Below, one piece after another: positions 58,159-64,000 of a stretch of 64,000 bases of DNA; the first letter of the stretch is position 1, and the number at the start of each line of letters is the position of its first letter. Source of the DNA: Hypomyces perniciosus (lineage: Eukaryota > Ascomycota > Sordariomycetes > Hypocreales > Hypocreaceae); assembly GCA_008477525.1 (NCBI GenBank), contig SPDT01000008.1, forward strand, positions 248,001 to 312,000. Direction: 5' to 3'. The position numbers and the translations under genes are program-made. A model generated the notes under the pieces. The model was given only the letters and a program-made list of their open reading frames with translations, had not been told where the DNA came from and did not search any database.

Positions 58159-60197
58159 TTAAAATAGCCACCCAATCACGCCCTTGGTCTTGGCCGTCCA
58201 ACCCTTCTCGTCTTCTACCTCGGCATCTTCGACCGTGTGCACGTCTGTTACCAGGTCCATCTCCTCCAGTCTAACAAATTTGGTCTTCTTGAACAGTTTC
58301 CAGCCCAGATACATGACCAGCATGACCGGCAGCTCGATGTAGAAGCTCACAAAATCAACAGGGCTAAATGTGGGCCTAAAGCTGGTCCAGCCCTGGACGA
58401 GAACGAGGAGGATGTTGAGGCCGACGACAAGGAAGGGGCCAACAGGATAGGTCCAGTTTTTGAAGGGGAGCAGATGCGTTTTGCCCTGAAGTTCTATGGC
58501 ACGACGGAATCGAATGGAGGTGATGCCGATGGCGATCCAGCTGAGCTGGTTTGAGACACCGACAATGCTGCGAGAAGAGTTAGAAACACATTGCAAGGCT
58601 GGGCGAGCATGGCAAGTCCACTTACTTTTGCAGCCAATTCCACAGATCACCTGCACCGATGAAGCTCGAGCCAAAGCAAAGACCAGCAACGAGGCCCGAG
58701 ATGAGGACAGCGACCCAAGGCACCTTCTGCTTATTCAATTTGCCCATGAATTTGGGAGCATGGCCCGCCTGCGCCAACGTGTACATAAGTCTCGCCGCAG
58801 CAAACAGAGCATGATTGCCAGCGGACAGCACGCTGGTTAAAATAACGGCATTGATGACACTTCCAGCAGCGTGCGCGCCAGTCATCTGGAACACAAGGGT
58901 GAAAGGCGAAGTGCGTGACGACTTGGTGTTGAGGTTAGGATAGTTGTAAGGGATGTTGAGGCCAATGAGAAGGACTGAGAGGATGCTGTGGTGTGTCAGC
59001 AGCCCAGTCTATACATCAGCGTCAAGTTGGGAAACGTACTAGAACAGGAGAATTCGCCAGAAGACATTCTTGATGACCTTTGGCATGGTTTTGGTCGGAT
59101 TCTTGGTCTCTCCAGCCGTGATGGCGATGGATTCAGTGCCGCCATCTAGCAGGTCTGGTCAGCACGGACAATCCAATCGGGATAGAGCTGGGATGGATAC
59201 TTACATGCGAAGGAGGCAGTCACGAAGACAGAGGCAAAACCACCGATTCCGCCGACAAATGGAGCTCCAGGGATGCGCCAGTTCTCGGTGCCGATGTAGT
59301 GATGATCGACATTGCCTCCCGCATTAACAACAATGCCCATAACAATGAAGACCTTTTTGGCTGGGTATTAGGATGCGAATTAGACGGTTTGTATGTATAC
59401 TGAGTGAAACTTACGACAATGGTAATGACTTTGAGCAGACTGAGCCAGTACTCGAGCTAGACGGATCGATCAGCACCGCGCGCCATCAATGAGGGCATTC
59501 GCAAGGGTTGAAGGAGCCTGACTTACCTCGCCATAAGCGCGCACCGAGATGATGTTGACAACGATCAGAACAACCCAAAAGATCAAGCTAAGTGCCCATC
59601 CTGGGAAGTTGTCTGTCCAATACTGCAGAAGGATTTGCAGGGCAACCAAGTCGGCGGCTGTTGAGACAGCATCGTTGAACCAGTAATTCCAAGTCAGAGC
59701 GAAGCCAAAGGCGTCATCGACAAAGCGTCTAATAAGGCATTGAGGTTAGCCGAAAGCCGAAGCACCGAGCAGACACAGACCCCCCCTCTCCTGATAAAAC
59801 TGCAGCTCCGTTTGTCCATGCATTCAACCCCCAATTGGAATCCTACGTACCCCGCAAACGTGCAAAAACTGCCAGCTACAGGGATAAAGGCAGACATTTC
59901 TCCCAAACTCAACATGGTGACGAAGACGATGAAGCCCACGATGGCGTAGGATATTAGCATAGACGCGGGACCACCTGTGGCTAGCGATTTGCCTGTTCCC
60001 AAGAAAAGACCCGTGCCAATGGTGCCGCCAATGGCGATCATCTGGACCTGGCGCGCAGAGAGGGAGCGCTGGAGGCGGTCATGGACGATGTGGGTTGATC
60101 CCTCCAGCTCGTCGGACATGATGGCATGGGCACCATCATGAGCCTTTTTGCTGTTTCCATCTGGCGACTCGCCTCGTGATTTCTCGAAATAATCCAT
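58159..60197 (-). CDS. Amino-acid permease, YAT/AAP family
   Basis: This is a proton-coupled plasma-membrane amino-acid importer with about twelve helices. Seven minus-strand exons (60,197-59,851; 59,728-59,527; 59,456-59,415; 59,352-59,205; 59,145-59,040; 58,985-58,626; 58,567-58,159) join in phase and give 537 residues, the usual size. The N-terminus is cytoplasmic and acidic. The first helix has the signature QMIAIGGTIGTGLFLGTGK (about 52-70). TESIAITAGETKNP follows near the middle, then AGNHALFAAARLMYTLA, a family hallmark. The C-terminal tail is charged. Exon 3 is only 42 nt. All donors are GTAAGT or GTACGT. The frame is intact. It lies between an aquaporin and an alcohol dehydrogenase, all on the minus strand but with separate promoters. 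Confidence 0.9.
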
Positions 60198-61090
60198 GGT
60201 GGCGGTTTCTCCGACTCTTTTGTTGTGCGCGTTGAATCAACGAGACGCAGTTGGTGTCCCTGAGAAGCTATCGAGAGACAAACGCTATGACTGTCGCGTG
60301 TCTCTTCTTACTCGTATAGCCACTCAACGGCACCCTCGGGACGTGATTTGACCAGGAGAGTGCGACACTCAAGTTAATGATGTCTCAATGCCATAGAAAC
60401 TTGGAAGCAAGAAAAAGGAAAGAACAAACAGTGTCTACAACGTCCGTATAATTGGGATCCTACGCGATTATATAAGAGCTTCTAGAAAACCTCTCGGAAA
60501 GAAAAATGAATTGCCGAAACGGACTTGGCCGTTGTGCTAGGCGATTGCGTGATAGATGGTTTCTCCACCGAGAAACCATAGTTGGTAAGCTTCTCAGCTG
60601 TGGAACCACCAGCGGGGTTCTACCAGGCCAGGCCCCTAAAGGAAGTGCTGTGGCTATTACTCATGTCAGTGAGTTCGGACACACGATCATTCATAGTCAG
60701 GCGACTACTAGTAGTAGTAGTACGATGTATTGGTATGAATTGGAGATGTGGTTCTTATATCGATACTGATGAAAATGAGCTAAGGATTACGACATCCTCT
60801 TGTAGTCTTTGGTTGGAATCTCTTTTCGCAAGAGGAGCAAGGGTGATACGCAGAATATACTAGTATTGGCATCAACTCGGAGACACACCCGCACCGCTAG
60901 TACTATTGGTAGTATGTGTGTGGACTTTTGCTAGTGTATCAGGCCATTCCTCCTCCTCTGTACTCATTGCCTTCCCATGACGTTGCTTGCGTATGCAATC
61001 TGAATTAGTAGTATATAGTGGTATTATGGCAGTTCTGTCCTGTACTCCGTGCTTCCTATGTTGACACCGATTCCACCCGAGCCTCTCAAC
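60198..61090. other. Intergenic region without recognised genes
   Basis: This is the promoter side of the permease gene and the 3' side of the dehydrogenase gene. A simple ACTAGTAGTAGTAGTA repeat lies near 60,706-60,721. No supported frame. Confidence 0.5.
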
Positions 61091-62154
61091 CTACAGAGGT
61101 ACTAACACAGCCCTGTAATGAACCTTGCCGCTCTCCAACCTGTCCATCGCCTCCATGATGCCCTCCTCTGACATCGGGAACTTCTCAATTACCGGCCTAA
61201 TGTCATGCAGCGCTGCAAACTCCAGCATCTGGCGATGCACCGCTCTCGACGCCACCAGAGATCCTTGAATTGCAATGCCGTTGCGTAGCAGGGGCATGTA
61301 GGGGATCTCCAAGTTGCCTGACGAAACCGACAGAGGGTAGATCTGCGATCGCGTTGCCATCATAGGCAGAATCGTATCCCACGTTGGCTGTGCCGATGTC
61401 GTCACCAAGAGTCGCGTGAGCTTCCAGTCGCCCATCTGTTCCTGGACATTGCCAGAGGCAGTGGCAATGAACTTGTGTGCACCCAGCTTGAACGCGTCGC
61501 CCTTTTTCTTGTCGGATCCAGAAATCACGACAACGCGGCACCCCAGTTTGGCCGCGAACTGAATAGCGAGGTGCCCCAGGCCGCCAACGCCCATGATTCC
61601 CACCGTCTCATTGGACCCAGCATCGTGAAGCACAGCGAAGATGGTCGCGCCGCCGCACTGCAATGGCGCTGCATCTTCGTCGCTGATCTCATCAGGGAGG
61701 CGGTGGAGAAAGGCCTCGCGCCAGATCGCGTGGGAGGCGAAACTGCCCTGGTCTAAGCTGGTTTTGCCGTATATGCCGCGCTTTGGGCAGTAAATCTCGT
61801 CACCTTGCAGACATTCGAGGCAGTGCCCACAATTATCAGTCTGGAAGCCCCATCCTACGCGGTCGCCCTTTTTAAGATATTTGGTGTCTGGACCAGTCGC
61901 TTCGACAACGCCAACGCCTTCATGGCCCAGGACCATGTCTCTGTGTTTCTGTTACCATTTTTGTCAACTTGGTTCTGATAAATGAGTCTAGGACGCATTG
62001 GGGGCTCTCTGACATTGTGCAGGTCTGTGCCGCAAAGCCCTGATGCGGTAACCCTCAGCAACACTTGGTCACGGACGAGTTGGTCGGGCTTTTCAGTTGT
62101 GCCTTTCTTGAGGGTTCCCTCCTGGGAACCCTTGAAAACGGTAAAGGAAGGCAT
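61091..62154 (-). CDS. Zinc-dependent alcohol dehydrogenase (medium chain)
   Basis: The enzyme interconverts alcohols and aldehydes or ketones with NAD(P). Exon 1 (62,154-62,014, 47 codons) and exon 2 (61,948-61,091) join in phase 0 over a 65-nt intron with a weak GTCAGA donor and an AACAG acceptor, giving 332 residues. The junction reads CGTDLHN-KHRDMVLGHEG, matching relatives. Catalytic zinc ligands are Cys41, His56 with Glu57, and Cys145. Structural zinc cysteines are 87, 90, 93 and 101 in the exact C-x2-C-x2-C-x7-C spacing. The coenzyme turn is GVGGLG (167-172). Retention of exon 1 reading through the intron would break the GHEG motif, so splicing is required. It shares a divergent promoter with the membrane-protein gene at 62,565. 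Substrate unknown. Confidence 0.87.
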
Positions 62155-62411
62155 CGCAAACTCCTTTTCTGAACACAAGAGACGAGGCGATTCGAGTTGA
62201 TTTTGGCGACCAAGGAATCGTCTTCAACAGGGCAAAGCGACGCCACACACACACTTCGTAGGTGAATACGGAACACAATCGCTGCTCTGATTTAGTTTAC
62301 TTTGAAAGCCTCAATCATCATTAATGGAGAGACAGGCCGTTTCCTCTTTATACTTTCAACCACCTTTCCCTGACCTGACTAGCCAACATGCCTTCTTGTA
62401 GAAAGTTCTGC

Positions 62412-62449
62412 CAGTGACGTCGTTTGCGACGTTTTCAGCTTAGTCACTG
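62412..62449. promoter_or_regulatory. Nested inverted repeats with CRE- and AP-1-like words, divergent promoter
   Basis: The 410-bp region between two divergent genes holds TGACGTC (62,415-62,421), a perfect hairpin ACGTCG-TTTG-CGACGT (62,417-62,432), and TTAGTCA (62,440-62,446). Outer arms CAGTGAC and GTCACTG (62,412-62,418 and 62,443-62,449) enclose the set. These words are typical bZIP binding sites. Function is inferred. Confidence 0.4.
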
Positions 62450-62564
62450 TATTTGAAATGCCAAGCTGCCTCGGCTCAGCCCATCAAGATGCTGCTCGGC
62501 TGCTCCGAAAAGATTGAACACTTGTCACTTTTCGCCGTTTATGTTGCATCCAGATGCATAAACG

Positions 62565-63212
62565 ATGTCATCCCTCATCAATACTGTTGTCTTGGGCATT
62601 TCAATCAGCGTAGCAGTCTTGCACAGCCTACAAGTGCGCGCGCTTCCAAGCTATCGGCGCACCGTCACAAAAACCCTCTCAACAGCTCTTCTCTCTGCCA
62701 CTGCTGCTCTACACGACGGACCTCGTCTCCTTACAGCGGCTCTTGCGCTCAGCTCTGTCGGTGATGCATTTCTTGCCTGGAACGATGGGGACCCGAATTT
62801 TCTCGGGGGTCTCACCAGCTTCTTGATTGCTCACATTTGTTACACTCTCATCTTTTTGCACCATGGCGAAGTTGATGTCGATCAGTGGCGTTCCGCCTTG
62901 GGTCTCGGCATGTTGCTCCTTGCCCCAGTCATGGTCGTATTGCTGACACCACGTATTGGCCAACACTTGCGGCTGCCAGTAATGGGATACTCCGCGACTA
63001 TCCTGTGCATGGTTCTGGCCTCCCTGCGGATGGCAAGTGACCGGATCGTCTGTGGCGCCATTTTATTCGCCGCGTCGGATACTCTGCTGTCGGCAGATAA
63101 ATTTCTTATGGCTCCCGTATCGTGGCATCGTGGCTGGATGCAACACGCCGTTTGGATTCTGTATTACTCCGGCCAGCTCCTTGTTGCGTCGGGGTTTTTG
63201 GAGTCTATTTGA
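62565..63212 (+). CDS. YhhN/TMEM86-family membrane protein (lysoplasmalogenase-like)
   Basis: Relatives in animals hydrolyse the vinyl-ether bond of lysoplasmalogens. The fungal members are uncharacterised as far as I know. The single exon encodes 215 residues with about seven to eight membrane helices. Family marks are SSVGDAFLAW (the GD-x-FL signature, about 64-73), FLGGLTSFLIAHICYTLIFL (about 78-97), FAASDTLLSADKF (about 168-180, the second acidic pair), and YYSGQLLVASG at the C-terminus. The start at 62,565 follows no upstream in-frame ATG with family character. It shares a divergent promoter with the alcohol dehydrogenase gene. Membrane location is predicted from hydrophobicity. Confidence 0.82.
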   Translation: MSSLINTVVLGISISVAVLHSLQVRALPSYRRTVTKTLSTALLSATAALHDGPRLLTAALALSSVGDAFLAWNDGDPNFLGGLTSFLIAHICYTLIFLHHGEVDVDQWRSALGLGMLLLAPVMVVLLTPRIGQHLRLPVMGYSATILCMVLASLRMASDRIVCGAILFAASDTLLSADKFLMAPVSWHRGWMQHAVWILYYSGQLLVASGFLESI

Positions 63213-64000
63213 TGAGATGAAATGCTTGATGCAAGACGACCAGCTGGTTTGCTTCCATGTGTTTACATGTTTCTCAATGTTGGTGGCGAGAGATATTTAA
63301 GACATCACTGGGGTGGCTTGCGCGCGGGCCCTACCCAATAAGAGCCTCCACACAGAGACACAGTGAATCCGTGCAAACAAGTGCCATGTTTCTATTAACG
63401 AGATCTTGCTGTTTCAAACCAAGTAATCATCCCAATGCAAAGTTGTCTCTTGTCCTCTGATGACCAATAATTCCAAATATTAATAACAGAGGTAGGAAAG
63501 AGAGACTAACGAAGCATATTCGGGAGGAAGCTGCAGAGCGAGGGGGAAACGCACCACTATATATTCCTATCCTGCCTACTATAACAGTAGGGAAGTCCCA
63601 GGAGCAAGGCTTGTTAGCGACGAGAGTCGGCATAATAAGTTAGCTGTACTTCGTAGACCCCGCTCTCAGGTCAGAGAGTAATATGCTTACAGAGATAAGG
63701 GAGGGGGGGGATTATCTGGACAAAATGAAGCAACTGAATACCGCAAAAAAAGGAAAAGAGCTACGGTTTTACTCAGAGGGGCGGCATTTGCCTAATGCTT
63801 GCCCAGTAAAGAAGATGCACCTGCTCTCCGATCAATCGATGGAAGAGACTGATTATGATGAGGATTGGGATTGGAAAGATGGGGGATCCTCGACCCTTAC
63901 GCTGGTGAGGGGTTTTGGGTAGAGGGTTGGGATTGATAGGTATCTCATAACGCAGAGGGTGCCTTATGTTAGACAGCTATTTCGTGAAACCTCGAGTATG
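63213..64000. other. Terminal region without recognised genes
   Basis: A plus-strand frame at 63,683-63,922 ends in an acidic stretch (EETDYDEDWDWKD) but lacks context for a gene call; it may be part of a gene continuing past the window. A GGGAGGGGGGG run lies near 63,700-63,710. Confidence 0.4.

Noticed and set aside
1..64000. CRISPR arrays, rRNA and tRNA genes, bacterial-type operons or ribosome binding sites.
   Set aside because: None were seen, and the intron-bearing genes show this is a fungal nuclear sequence where CRISPR arrays and Shine-Dalgarno sites do not apply.

Overview
The window looks like a chromosome segment of a filamentous ascomycete, most likely one of the Eurotiales (Aspergillus/Penicillium type). 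Genes carry short 50-150 nt GT-AG introns. The families present are typical of these fungi: a HET-domain protein, a Zn2Cys6 regulator, a type-B carboxylesterase and a YAT-family amino-acid permease. Retrotransposon copies are saturated with TpA dinucleotides and stop codons, as repeat-induced point mutation (RIP) produces. Genus-level assignment is inference.

Positions 1-19,480 form an AT-rich graveyard of nested LTR retrotransposons. A minus-strand Ty1/copia family is present as a tandem pair sharing one LTR (1-3,353 and 3,090-16,641). The second copy was split by a solo LTR of its own family (duplication TAACT) and by a complete Ty3/gypsy chromovirus (8,847-16,035, duplication GGTTA). The chromovirus was in turn hit by a 580-bp solo LTR (duplication ATATT). 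A different copia remnant follows on the plus strand. Positions 19,500-22,850 are ordinary composition, nearly empty, with one small secreted cysteine-rich protein gene. Positions 22,852-30,337 are a second AT-rich block bounded by 17-bp direct repeats. I read it as a minus-strand Tad-like LINE with an (ATC)8 tail, itself filled with gypsy-derived sequence.

From 30.3 kb the composition becomes normal and genes appear. 31.0-39.9 kb: secreted carboxylesterase, Gfo/Idh/MocA oxidoreductase, FAD monooxygenase and a Zn2Cys6 regulator with a stop codon inside its zinc cluster. These four could be a small metabolic gene cluster. 40.7-49.1 kb: an orphan 383-aa protein with a hydrophobic helix, a decayed coding region, a HET-domain protein and an NmrA-like reductase. 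52.6-53.8 kb: an alpha-carbonic anhydrase with a frameshift in its signal peptide. 56.6-63.2 kb: aquaporin, amino-acid permease, zinc alcohol dehydrogenase, and a divergently transcribed YhhN/TMEM86-like membrane protein.

Three loci in the gene-rich half (regulator, carbonic anhydrase, 42.8-44.6 kb remnant) show disabling changes, so part of this segment appears to be losing function. A 9-bp motif, TACGGAGTA or its complement, occurs at least 13 times outside the coding regions and transposons, far above chance. No tRNA, rRNA or CRISPR array was recognised. I did not find a clear new defence or mobile system; the best candidates for undescribed biology are the orphan 383-aa protein, the small secreted protein and the recurrent palindromic motif.
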